From DAOTVC01 sp034437215 (lineage in GTDB: Bacteria > Chloroflexota > Anaerolineae > B4-G1 > SLSP01), in NCBI GenBank assembly GCA_034437215.1, contig DAOTVC010000017.1:1-33822 (forward strand): DNA of 33,822 nt, written 5' to 3'. This document shows, in pieces, positions 1 through 7,308 of the stretch. The notes below the pieces were generated by a model. That model did no database searches. It was not told the DNA's origin and worked only from the letters and a program-made list of their open reading frames with translations. The position numbers and the translations under genes were made by a program. Each line of letters opens with the position of its first letter. The first letter of the stretch is position 1.

Positions 1-1524
1 ACGGGTGTCGGGGCGCAGCACGTGAAGGCGCTCGCGATCCACGCCCAGCGCCTCCGCCGCCAGCAGGGTGAAGACGGTGCGGCTCCCCTGCCCGAAGTCC
101 GTCAGCCCGGAGGTCAGGGTGATGGAGCCGTCCTGCTCGACGCGCAGGGTGCTGACGGCGAAGTCCTCCCCCTCACCCCCCAGACCGCTGCCATGGAAGT
201 AGCAGGCGACGCCGATCCCCCGCCCATCGCCATACGCCGCGCGCTTCTCGTCCCAGCCGGAGCGCTCGTGCACCCATTTCAGACACTCGGAGAGCCCCAC
301 CTCCTGCTCCAGCAGGTTGCCCGCCATCGTCCGGTCGCCCCGCCGCAGGCAGTTCCGCCGGCGGAAGTCGAGGGGGTCCCGCCCCAGCCTCTGGGCCAGC
401 TCGTCCACCGCCAGCTCCACACAGGCCGTCGCCTGCATGTTTCCGAAGCCGCGGAAGGCGCCGGAGTAGCCGTTGTTGGTGTAGACGGCCTTCATGTCGA
501 CGTGGACGGCGTCGTAACGGTAGGCCCCCGCCGCGTGGACCGTCGCCCGCCACGTGGCGAGGGGTGAAGCGGCGGCGTAGGCGCCGCTGTCGGCCCGCAT
601 GGCCACCCGCGCCGCCCGCAGCCGCCCCTCCCTATCGGCGCCCAGCACCAGCCGCACCCGCATGGCCTGTCGCTTGTAGGAGGCTGCCAGGGACTCGGCG
701 CGGCTGAGGATCAGGCGGACGGGCCGCCCGGTGCGGAGGGCCAGCCGGGTCGCCTGGGCGGAGGTCTGGTAGAGGACGTCGTCCTTGCCGCCGAAGGCGC
801 CACCCACCGGAGGCTGCACCACCCGCACCCTCTCCGGGGGCAGCCCCGTCACCTGGGCCACCATGTCCCGGTTGATGAAGGGGCTTTGGCTGTTAGCGTA
901 GATCGTCACCCCGCCGTCGGGCTCGGGGATGGCGAGGGCGCCCTCCGTCTCCAGATAGGCGTGCTCCTGGTGGCTCATCCGGTAGGTCTCGTCGAGGAGG
1001 AGGGGGCAGCACTCGAGGATGGGAGCCGGCTCGCCGTTGCGGACGATGTGGCGGGCGCAGAGGTTCCCCTCCCCCGTGGGCGACTCCGGAGGCACGAGGG
1101 GCGCGTCGGGATCGAGGGCCCGCTCCATATCGGAGAGGACGGGCAGGCGCTCCAGTTCGCAGACGATGCGCTCGACGCCCTCCCGGGCCGCCGCCTCACT
1201 CTCGGCGGCGACGACGGCGATGGGTTCGCCGACGTAGCGCACCTTCCGGTAGGCGAGGACGTAGGCATCCCGGATGGGCCAGCCGAAGTTCCCGTGCTCG
1301 ACGAAGTCCTCGTGGGTGATGGCGGCGAGGACGCCCGGCACCTCCAACGCCGGTCCGACGTCGAGGCGCACCAGGCGGGCGTGGGGGAGGGGGCTGCGCA
1401 GCACCTGCGCGTGGAGTGTGCCCGGCAGGCGGATGTCGGCGACGAAGCGCGCCCGCCCCGCGACCTTGTCCGCGCCGTCGACATTGATCAGCTTCGGGTC
1501 ACCGACGTAGCGCTCGTCCTTCAT
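1..1524 (-). CDS. Xanthine dehydrogenase family, molybdopterin-binding large subunit (3'-truncated by window edge)
   Basis: The reading frame is open for 508 codons and leaves the window without a stop; family members have roughly 760-800 residues, so about two thirds is visible. It would carry the molybdenum-molybdopterin cytosine dinucleotide site that hydroxylates a purine-like or aldehyde substrate. Visible family motifs are YVGEPIAVVAAE (98-109), QEHAYLE (186-192), GGAFGGKDD (241-249) and GAFRGFGNMQ (355-364). The AFRGFG form is the xanthine dehydrogenase type and not the AYxCSFR of form I CO dehydrogenase. The ATG start overlaps the stop of the upstream iron-sulfur subunit by four bases (ATGA), implying translational coupling. 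The FAD subunit is not seen and may lie beyond position 1. The substrate cannot be read from the sequence. Confidence 0.93.
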   Translation of the reverse strand, partial: MKDERYVGDPKLINVDGADKVAGRARFVADIRLPGTLHAQVLRSPLPHARLVRLDVGPALEVPGVLAAITHEDFVEHGNFGWPIRDAYVLAYRKVRYVGEPIAVVAAESEAAAREGVERIVCELERLPVLSDMERALDPDAPLVPPESPTGEGNLCARHIVRNGEPAPILECCPLLLDETYRMSHQEHAYLETEGALAIPEPDGGVTIYANSQSPFINRDMVAQVTGLPPERVRVVQPPVGGAFGGKDDVLYQTSAQATRLALRTGRPVRLILSRAESLAASYKRQAMRVRLVLGADREGRLRAARVAMRADSGAYAAASPLATWRATVHAAGAYRYDAVHVDMKAVYTNNGYSGAFRGFGNMQATACVELAVDELAQRLGRDPLDFRRRNCLRRGDRTMAGNLLEQEVGLSECLKWVHERSGWDEKRAAYGDGRGIGVACYFHGSGLGGEGEDFAVSTLRVEQDGSITLTSGLTDFGQGSRTVFTLLAAEALGVDRERLHVLRPDTR

Positions 1525-2006
1525 CTCGTCCGCTCCCCCTCCCGGCGGCGCACCGCCGCCGCCTCGATGGCGTCGACGATCTGCTGGTAACCGGTGCAGC
1601 GGCAGAGATTTCCCGTGATCGCCCGCCGGATCTCCTCCCGCGTCGGATGCGGATTCTTGCGCAGCAGCGCCTCCCCGGCGATCACCATGCCGGGCGTACA
1701 GAAGCCGCACTGCACCGCTCCGAACTCGAGAAAGGCCTGCTGGAGATCGCTCAGCCCGCCCGCGCCGTCGTGGAGCCCTTCGATGGTCACCACCGTCCGC
1801 CCGGCAATCTTCGAGACGGGGGTGCGGCAGGCCCGGACCGCCTCCCCATCGAGGAGCACCATGCAGGCACCGCAGACTCCGGTGTCACAGCCCCGCTTCG
1901 TCCCGGTGAGGTCCAGGTGATCGCGCAGCAGATCGATGAGGAGCAGCTCCTCGGGTAGCCCGGTGAGGAGAACCGGCTCGCCATTCAAAGTGAACTCTAA
2001 TTGCAT
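1521..2006 (-). CDS. [2Fe-2S] subunit of a xanthine dehydrogenase/CO dehydrogenase-type molybdoenzyme
   Basis: This 161-residue protein is the electron-transfer subunit that passes electrons from the molybdenum centre towards FAD. Two iron-sulfur domains are complete: an N-terminal plant-ferredoxin-like domain with Cys40, 45, 48 and 60 (CDTGVCGAC context), and a C-terminal helical domain with Cys100, 103, 135 and 137 (CGFC and CRC). Length equals the usual family length. I chose the ATG at 2006 (MQLEFTLNG) because homologous subunits begin with this beta strand; the frame is open 14 codons further upstream, but that stretch has no family character. A GGAAAG sequence about ten bases upstream is a modest ribosome site. 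It precedes the large subunit with a four-base overlap, so the two are co-expressed. Confidence 0.93.
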   Translation of the reverse strand: MQLEFTLNGEPVLLTGLPEELLLIDLLRDHLDLTGTKRGCDTGVCGACMVLLDGEAVRACRTPVSKIAGRTVVTIEGLHDGAGGLSDLQQAFLEFGAVQCGFCTPGMVIAGEALLRKNPHPTREEIRRAITGNLCRCTGYQQIVDAIEAAAVRRREGERTR

Positions 2007-2065
2007 GTGCACCCAGCTTTCCACAGAATGGATATGGGGGTGTTTCAACCCAGCAAGCTATCCAT

Positions 2066-2226
2066 GACTCCACTGAAAAAAGATCTTTTACCACGGAGAT
2101 CACGGAGATTTTTGATGTTAGACTTCACAGAATAGAACTCTCGGTTTAACTTTCATAAATATCTCCGTGATTTTCTCAGTGTTCTCTGTGCCCTCCGTGG
2201 TGAGATATAGTTCTTTCAGGAGAGCC
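2066..2226. repeat. Non-coding CACGGAG-type inverted-repeat element, copy A
   Basis: This fills most of the 388-base gap 2007-2394, which has no credible gene. Its left edge begins GACTCCACTGAAAAAAG and its right edge, read on the other strand, begins GGCTCTCCTGAAAG, so the ends form imperfect terminal inverted repeats. Inside are perfect complementary segments: ACCACGGAG (2090-2098) with CTCCGTGGT (2193-2201), and ATCACGGAGAT (2099-2109) with ATCTCCGTGAT (2161-2171), around an AT-rich centre. A second copy of almost the same length lies at 25168-25327. Base composition is clearly more AT-rich than the flanking genes. In the remainder, a short hairpin at 2248-2262 (CGTGAG/CTCACG) could end the upstream metallophosphoesterase transcript, but it lacks a convincing T-run. 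Confidence 0.75.
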
Positions 2227-2394
2227 ATCCATGGCTGAAACGTAAAGCGTGAGATCCTCACGTTTCACGCCTCTCTAACTAAGTGAAACACACCCAATGG
2301 ATATCTAGCCCATTGTATACCCGAGCTCGTTTCCGTCCACCGTGACCCCACGAAGAGAGCCGGGGAGAGAAGTAGACAAGAGTGGCGCGCAGAG

Positions 2395-3126
2395 TTAGGT
2401 GAAGGCCTGGGGGCTCACACCGAAGAAAACCCGATAGATGTAGTCCCGCGCCGGAACCGCCCGGCGGGTGAGCTCCCGCAGCACCGAGCTGTTGTCGTAG
2501 GGCACCGCGCGCCTCTCCAGGGTGTACTGCCCGTCCCGCCCCACCTCGAGAACGACGTAACGGGCCAGCGGCTCCCGGCTCACCCCCAGCGAGCCCGGAT
2601 TCACGTAGCGGGCGCGGCCCGTGAGGTCCGAGGGCGGGTGATGGTGCCCGTAGAAGACGAGAGCGGCGGAGCGGCGCCCGAAAATCCTGTCCAGGACCTC
2701 CCCGGTCGGGTGGAAGACCACAGGGTAGAAGTCCCAACTGCCCGGCAGGAAGGCGTAGTGGGCGAAGTAGATCCGCAGCCCGTGAAAGGTGCGCAGCAGG
2801 GAGTAGGGCCAGCGGGCGACGACGTCGCGGAGGGCGGGATCCAGAGCGCCGTCCACCCAGCGGCGGTGGGCCAGCCCCTCCGGATGAACACCGGGCGGCG
2901 GGTGGGCCACCAGATTGTGGGCAAACCAGAGCTCGTGGTTGCCCATCAGGGGATAGAAGCGCGGCGTGTTCAACAGCAGATCGAGGCTCTCGGCGGGATA
3001 GGGGCCGATGCCGATGGCGTCGCCGGTGTGCACGATGGCGTCGTAGCCCTCGCGCCGGATCTCCTGCAGGGCGGCACGCACGGCGGGGAGATTGCCGTGC
3101 GTATCGGTCATGACCACGAGTCTCAC
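2395..3126 (-). CDS. Calcineurin-like metallophosphoesterase (YfcE/MJ0936-type)
   Basis: The 243-residue protein has the complete two-metal phosphoesterase motif set: DTH (8-10), GDAIG (35-39), GNHE (62-65), a histidine in FAHYAF (His123) and GHHH (160-163), followed by the family's NPGSLG turn (176-181). Proteins of this type hydrolyse phosphodiesters or phosphomonoesters in the cytosol; the natural substrate is not determined by the motifs. The start is GTG at 3126, overlapping the stop codon of the upstream CoA-binding gene as GTGA, which indicates translational coupling. No separate promoter is visible. A longer open frame covers the same bases in another phase but lacks these motifs. Confidence 0.93.
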   Translation of the reverse strand: MRLVVMTDTHGNLPAVRAALQEIRREGYDAIVHTGDAIGIGPYPAESLDLLLNTPRFYPLMGNHELWFAHNLVAHPPPGVHPEGLAHRRWVDGALDPALRDVVARWPYSLLRTFHGLRIYFAHYAFLPGSWDFYPVVFHPTGEVLDRIFGRRSAALVFYGHHHPPSDLTGRARYVNPGSLGVSREPLARYVVLEVGRDGQYTLERRAVPYDNSSVLRELTRRAVPARDYIYRVFFGVSPQAFT

Positions 3127-3599
3127 GCGGCCGCGTCTTCCTCCTCATCGGGGGCCGTACAGGCCTCGGGGCGCTGACCGCCGGGGAACAGCCGGGGCAC
3201 CTCCACCGCCATGCAGCGGTCCTCCACGTAGGGGACGCCCGCCGCTGCGGCCAGCGCCCGCCCCTCCGCGGAGAAGATGCCCGACTGGAGCCAGATGAGC
3301 TCGACGTCGCCCCGCTGCTCGTGGCGTAGCAGAGCCTCCTGCACCACGCCCAGCGCCGCCGCAGAGGGACGGAAGACCTCGACGATGTCGATCCGTCCGG
3401 GCACCTCCAGGAGAGAGGGGTAGGAGCGCCGCCCCATGATCTCCTCGGCGAAGGGGTTGACGGGCACCACCTCGAAGCCGGCAGCGACCATGCAGGCGGG
3501 CACGCGGTAGGCGGCCTTGTAGGGATCGCGGGACATTCCCACCACCGCGATGGTACTGGCGCGGCTCAAAATTTCACGCAGTTCGTCTCTCGTGGTCAT
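3123..3599 (-). CDS. CoA-binding domain protein (YccU/COG1832 type)
   Basis: A single-domain 158-residue Rossmann-like protein. Visible family features are STIAVVGMSRDP near the N-terminus (15-26), a YRVPACM segment, VVPVNPF, a SYPSLLEVP segment, DIVEVFRPS, ELIWLQSGIFS and YVEDRCMAVE near the C-terminus. Family members bind coenzyme A; their physiological role is poorly defined. The frame is open further upstream, but ATG 3599 is supported by GGAGG six bases before it and by alignment to the usual start. The C-terminus ends in a short acidic tail. It overlaps the following metallophosphoesterase by four bases, and a promoter is visible just upstream, so the pair probably forms a two-gene operon. 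Confidence 0.92.
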   Translation of the reverse strand: MTTRDELREILSRASTIAVVGMSRDPYKAAYRVPACMVAAGFEVVPVNPFAEEIMGRRSYPSLLEVPGRIDIVEVFRPSAAALGVVQEALLRHEQRGDVELIWLQSGIFSAEGRALAAAAGVPYVEDRCMAVEVPRLFPGGQRPEACTAPDEEEDAAA

Positions 3600-3615
3600 G
3601 AACACCTCCAGGAGT

Positions 3616-3644
3616 ATTGTAGTGCAGTCCGGGGGAGGAGTAAA
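3616..3644 (-). promoter_or_regulatory. Candidate sigma-70-type promoter for the CoA-binding/metallophosphoesterase pair
   Basis: On the minus strand TTTACT is followed after 17 bases by TACAAT, placing transcription start just ahead of the ribosome site. The -35 box is weak and the -10 box is good. It sits in the gap after ecfT. Confidence 0.5.
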
Positions 3645-3684
3645 GTGCGACGAGCAGCGCCGCGGCGGGGAACAGAAGGAGGGT

Positions 3685-4536
3685 CTAAAGTCCCCACAAG
3701 AAGCGCCCCACCCCGAAACCGAAGTAGCCCACGAGGGCGCCCAGGAGGAAGAGCGCGGTGAGGGCCAGCAGCAGCCCATCCTCGCGTCCCAGGTGGGACT
3801 CGTGCAGGTAGGAGCGCCGCGGGCTGCCCGAGAAGGCCTTGGCCTGCAGCACGAGATCGAGGGTCTGGGACCTCACCAGGGTACCCAGGATGAGGGGGAC
3901 GGCGAGGCGGGCGTAGACCCGCGCCCGCCTCAGCAGACCCAGCTCCTCCACCGCCAGCCCCCGGAGGCGCTGGGCCTCGATGATGGCCTGGGCCTCGGCT
4001 AGGAGGAGGGGGAAGAAGCGCAGGGTCGCCGAGAAGATGAAGGCCAGCTTGTAGGGCACCCCCAGGCGCACCAGGGAGACGATCATGGTGTTGGGATCGG
4101 TGGTGAAGATCACCAGCGGCAGGACGAAGGCCAGCGCCAGCGTCTTGAAGACGATGGCGAGGCCGTAGAGCAGCCCCTCGCGGGTCAGGGACTCCCCGCC
4201 CACCAACCACCACGCCTCGGGAAGAGTGAGGAGCGGCGTCAGCGCCGCCCTGCCCGTCCGCCCCTCGACGAGGGCATCGGCGAAGAAGCCCTGGGTGAGG
4301 AGGAGGGTGAGATAGACGGGCAGCATCAGCCCCAGGACGAGGCGAAAGTAGCGGGGGTGCACGCCCGCCCGCAGGGCCAGCAACGCCAGCGCCAGGGCCA
4401 GCAGGGCGAGAAGCAGCGGGCTCTCCCAGAGGAAGACCACGCCGGTCACGGTGAGGAGAAGGGCCAGCTTGGAGCGGAAGTCGGCGCGGGTGAAGAGGGA
4501 GTCGCGCTCGACCGTCCGGGCGGTGAACGCGGTCAT
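3685..4536 (-). CDS. ecfT: Energy-coupling factor transporter transmembrane protein EcfT
   Basis: A 283-residue integral membrane protein that links the two ATPase domains to the substrate-binding S component in an ECF transporter. The sequence shows a short cytosolic start, hydrophobic segments around residues 20-60, 66-85, 120-150 and the C-terminal 30 residues. The cytoplasmic coupling-helix region is represented by EAQRLRG and QAKAFSG, positions where the family normally has Ala-Arg-Gly-type motifs. The ATG at 4536 overlaps the ATPase stop as ATGA, so it is translated coupled to the fused ATPase. Length is slightly above the usual 260. It is the last gene of the S-A-T operon. Confidence 0.92.
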   Translation of the reverse strand: MTAFTARTVERDSLFTRADFRSKLALLLTVTGVVFLWESPLLLALLALALALLALRAGVHPRYFRLVLGLMLPVYLTLLLTQGFFADALVEGRTGRAALTPLLTLPEAWWLVGGESLTREGLLYGLAIVFKTLALAFVLPLVIFTTDPNTMIVSLVRLGVPYKLAFIFSATLRFFPLLLAEAQAIIEAQRLRGLAVEELGLLRRARVYARLAVPLILGTLVRSQTLDLVLQAKAFSGSPRRSYLHESHLGREDGLLLALTALFLLGALVGYFGFGVGRFLWGL

Positions 4537-6266
4537 CCCCTGCCCCCCCGCCACCGCCCGGCGGCGCAGGCGGCGACCTCCTCCGGTGTGACGAGTAACC
4601 GTCCCGGACAGAGGGTCCGGGCGAGCAGGACCGCCTGGGGCGGCTCCAGGTCGCTCCGGCGCAGCAACTCGACCTCGTGGTAGGCCTGGCGCAGGGGAGC
4701 GTCGAGCCGCAGGGTTCCCTCCGCCAGAAGCACCGCGCGCCGGGCGTACCCGGGCATGAGGGAGAGGTGGTGGGTGACAACGATGACGGTCTTCCCCGCG
4801 GCGTGGAGGGTCCGGGTGATCTCCAGGATGGCCCGCGCGCCGCGCACGTCCTGGCCCGTCGTCGGCTCGTCGAAGATGAGGATCTGGGGATCCTGCGCCA
4901 GCACCGCAGCGATCACCAGCCGCGCCCGGTCGCCCCGGGGCAGCGCGAGGGGATGGCTCTGCCGCCGGTCGAGAAGGCCCATCGCTGTCAGGCTCTCCAC
5001 CGTCCGCGCCTCCACCTCCCCCGGCGGGTGGCCCAGGTTGCGGAGGGCGAAGCCGACCTCCTCCTCCACCGTCGCCGTGAAGAGCTGGCGGTCGGGGTTC
5101 TGGGAGACGTAGCCCACGCGCCGGGCCAGCGCGCTCGTGGAGAGCGCCTCGGTCTCCTGCCCGCCCACGAGGACCCGGCCCCGCGTGGGCCGCAGGAGAC
5201 CGACGAGGTGCTTGACGAGGGTGCTCTTCCCCGCGCCGTTCGGGCCGGCGATGAGCAGATACTCCCCCGGCCCCACCTCCAGGTCGACGCCTTGCAGGGC
5301 CGCCACCCCGTTCTCGTAGACGTGGTGCAGCCCCTGCACCGCGACGAGGGGCACCGCAACCCCCTCCGTATAGCCCGCCCCGGGCAGCGGGGTGGAGGCG
5401 GAGAGGGGGGCAAGCTGCGGGCGCAGCTGCTGCGCTGCATCGAGCGCACTGCCCAGGCTCACGGGAAGCTCTCCGACGGGCAGGCCCGCCTCCCGCAGGA
5501 GCTCCCAGGTGCGCGTCACCTGGGGGACCCGCACCCCGTGCGCCTCCAGTCGCTCCGACTGCTTAAAGATGGCCTCCGGCGTCCCCACCGTCTCCAACTC
5601 CCCCGCCACCAGCAGGGCGATCCGGTCGGCGTGCTCTGCCAGCGCCTCGGCAGCGTGGCTCACCATTACCACCGTCACACCCTCCAGCCGGTGGAGCGCC
5701 CGCAGGATCGCGAAGAGCTCCTCCACCCCGGCGGGGTCGAGCTGGGAGGTGGGCTCGTCCAGCACGAGCAGGTCGGGGCGGAGGGCGAGGGCCGCGGCGA
5801 CGGCGAGGCGCTGCTTCTGCCCCCCGGAGAGGGTGGCGGGATGGCGCGCCTCCAGCCCGGCGAGGCCCACCGCCTCCAGCGCCCAGCGGATGCGCTCCCG
5901 GATCTCCGGTGGAGGCACGCAGAGATTCTCCAGCGGGAAGGCCACCTCGTTCTCCACGGAGGTCGCCGTGAGCTGGCTCTCCGGGTCCTCGAAGACCATG
6001 CCCACGTGGCGGGCCAGGCGGCTGATGGGGGTCTCCACGGTGTCGAAGCCCGCGACCTGCATCCGCCCGAAGAAGCGCCCGCCGTAGAACTGGGGAACGA
6101 TGCCGTTGAAGGTCAGGCAGAGGGTCGTCTTCCCCGCGCCCGTCGGGCCGACGATGCCCAGGAACTCCCCCCGCGCCACCTCCAGAGAGACGTTCTTGAG
6201 GGCCGGCGAGGCGGCGTGCGGGTAGATGTAGGAGAGGGCCTCGAGGACCGCGACAGGATCAGCCAC
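4533..6266 (-). CDS. Fused double-ATPase subunit of an ECF transporter (EcfA-EcfA')
   Basis: A 577-residue protein with two complete ABC ATPase domains in tandem, powering the ECF transporter. Domain 1 has Walker A GPTGAGKTT (40-48), Q-loop FEDPESQ (92-98), signature LSGGQKQR (147-153) and Walker B LLVLDEPTS. Domain 2 has Walker A GPNGAGKST (341-349), Q-loop SQNPDRQ, Walker B ILIFDEPTTGQD and switch histidine VTHH. The domain 2 signature is LPRGDRAR (442-449), departing from LSGGQ. The GTG start at 6266 begins the first domain's family sequence eleven bases after the S-component stop. The frame is open much further upstream, but there it merely shadows the S-component gene. In many organisms EcfA and EcfA' are separate proteins. 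Confidence 0.93.
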   Translation of the reverse strand: MADPVAVLEALSYIYPHAASPALKNVSLEVARGEFLGIVGPTGAGKTTLCLTFNGIVPQFYGGRFFGRMQVAGFDTVETPISRLARHVGMVFEDPESQLTATSVENEVAFPLENLCVPPPEIRERIRWALEAVGLAGLEARHPATLSGGQKQRLAVAAALALRPDLLVLDEPTSQLDPAGVEELFAILRALHRLEGVTVVMVSHAAEALAEHADRIALLVAGELETVGTPEAIFKQSERLEAHGVRVPQVTRTWELLREAGLPVGELPVSLGSALDAAQQLRPQLAPLSASTPLPGAGYTEGVAVPLVAVQGLHHVYENGVAALQGVDLEVGPGEYLLIAGPNGAGKSTLVKHLVGLLRPTRGRVLVGGQETEALSTSALARRVGYVSQNPDRQLFTATVEEEVGFALRNLGHPPGEVEARTVESLTAMGLLDRRQSHPLALPRGDRARLVIAAVLAQDPQILIFDEPTTGQDVRGARAILEITRTLHAAGKTVIVVTHHLSLMPGYARRAVLLAEGTLRLDAPLRQAYHEVELLRRSDLEPPQAVLLARTLCPGRLLVTPEEVAACAAGRWRGGRG

Positions 6267-6277
6267 GCGTAAGGGCC

Positions 6278-7057
6278 CTAGTAGACGGCGTGTTCGGGCT
6301 TCACCAACCCGGTGGCCCGGAGCCCGGCGAGGACGCCCGTGCCGATGACGGTGCCGACGAGGGCGCGCAGGGTGTGCTCCAGGGGCGCCAGCGGCGCGAT
6401 GGTGAGCCAGACGACCTCGGGCGAGTTGTAGACGAAATCGACGATGACCGCCGCGCAGAGGTGCGCCAGGCCCGCGGCGATCCACGTCCCCAGGAAGAGG
6501 CCCACGGAGCGCTGCGCCCCCTCGCCGGCGATCCAGCGCCCGCAGAGGGTGCGCGTGGGCAGGAGAAAGAGCAGCAGCGCCGTCCAATCGATGGTCGAGC
6601 CCGCCAGGGCGGCCCACCAGCGCACGCCGTTGACCAAGATGGCCCGCCCCACGTAGACGAGGAAGGCGAGGACGAAGACGGCGCCCAGCGGCACCCACCA
6701 GCCCCGCCGCTCCCGTGAGGAGCGCATGACCCCCGCCGCCAGGCCCGCCATTGTCGCGCCGAAGATGGTCGCCACCGGGACGGTGGTGGTCTGGGGGAAG
6801 AGCCAGGTGCCGACGAGGGCGCCCACGCCGTCCGCCACCGCTCCGGCGACGGGGCCCAGGACCCAACCGGCGAGAGGATAGATCGCCTGGCTCAGGGGGA
6901 AACTCTTCCCCGTGCCGATGACGATGGAGAGGGGGACCGCCGCCAGGGCTGCCACCACGGCAGCGAAGGCGATGACGTAGGTGATGGGGGCGCCGTCGAC
7001 GGCAGCCCCGCTCACTCGCTTGACCTGACGTTCTTCCCCCCGGAACTCTTCAGACAT
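6278..7057 (-). CDS. ECF transporter S component (substrate-binding membrane protein), substrate unknown
   Basis: A 259-residue polytopic membrane protein, first gene of the ECF operon. Hydrophobic helices are evident from about residue 25 to 250. Two features fit S components: an IGTGKSFPLSQAIYPLAGWVLGPVAGAVADGVGALVG segment resembling their N-terminal substrate-pocket region (quoted here in outline; key residues are the repeated Gly/Ala and the acidic Asp), and direct coupling to EcfA and EcfT. A 20-residue hydrophilic N-terminus precedes the first helix. The ATG at 7057 is chosen because GAGG lies five bases upstream; a GTG two codons earlier is less well placed. The 5' leader is only about 30 bases, with no room for a riboswitch that might have named the vitamin. 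Confidence 0.82.
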   Translation of the reverse strand: MSEEFRGEERQVKRVSGAAVDGAPITYVIAFAAVVAALAAVPLSIVIGTGKSFPLSQAIYPLAGWVLGPVAGAVADGVGALVGTWLFPQTTTVPVATIFGATMAGLAAGVMRSSRERRGWWVPLGAVFVLAFLVYVGRAILVNGVRWWAALAGSTIDWTALLLFLLPTRTLCGRWIAGEGAQRSVGLFLGTWIAAGLAHLCAAVIVDFVYNSPEVVWLTIAPLAPLEHTLRALVGTVIGTGVLAGLRATGLVKPEHAVY

Positions 7058-7092
7058 GATCACCTCGCATCGCTTTAGGATTGATAAGGTCC

Positions 7093-7120
7093 ATTATACC
7101 GTGCTCGCCGTGCGCATCAA
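7093..7120 (-). promoter_or_regulatory. Strong promoter for the ECF transporter operon
   Basis: On the minus strand TTGATG is followed after 16 bases by a perfect TATAAT. Transcription would start about 30 bases before the S-component ATG. It diverges from the rarA promoter about 140 bases away. Confidence 0.7.
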
Positions 7121-7212
7121 TGGCAGTGGTTGTGGTTTACCTCACCTCAGCCCCCTCCCTTCTTGCCTCGCGCCGTCACAAAAGACAACCAGGCCTAATT
7201 GCATCAGGAGTC

Positions 7213-7247
7213 TAATCCCTGGTCCCTGGTCCCCAATCCCTGATCCC
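7213..7247. repeat. Short GGGATT/AATCCC-type tandem repeat
   Basis: Several imperfect copies of AATCCCTGGTCCC-like units occur in tandem between the two divergent promoters. The same word family reappears as an inverted pair at 16395-16470. No coding potential. Confidence 0.6.
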
Positions 7248-7256
7248 TTTCCTCTC

Positions 7257-7284
7257 TTGCCTCGCGCCGTGTTGTGATTATACT
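7257..7284 (+). promoter_or_regulatory. Promoter for rarA
   Basis: TTGCCT is followed after 16 bases by TATACT. The in-frame ATG at 7285 directly abuts the -10 box and so would not be in the transcript; this argues for the downstream ATG at 7309 as the start. Confidence 0.65.
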
Positions 7285-7308
7285 ATGCGCAGACAAGGTG
7301 AGGTAAGC

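Noticed and set aside
1..1524. Aerobic CO dehydrogenase large subunit
   Set aside because: The active-site loop reads AFRGFG, the xanthine dehydrogenase type, and not AYxCSFR.
4677..6272. A 531-codon plus-strand open frame opposite the EcfA gene
   Set aside because: It is the antisense shadow of a well-conserved double ATPase, with no recognisable motif and a composition (many Arg, Gln, His, Pro) typical of reversed GC-rich coding DNA.
6267..6866. Upstream extension of the EcfA frame
   Set aside because: The extra 200 codons lie wholly within the S-component gene in another phase and carry no motif; the ATPase family sequence begins at the GTG at 6266.
7058..7092. Vitamin riboswitch ahead of the ECF operon
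   Set aside because: The promoter leaves only about 30 transcribed bases before the start codon, too short for known riboswitch classes.
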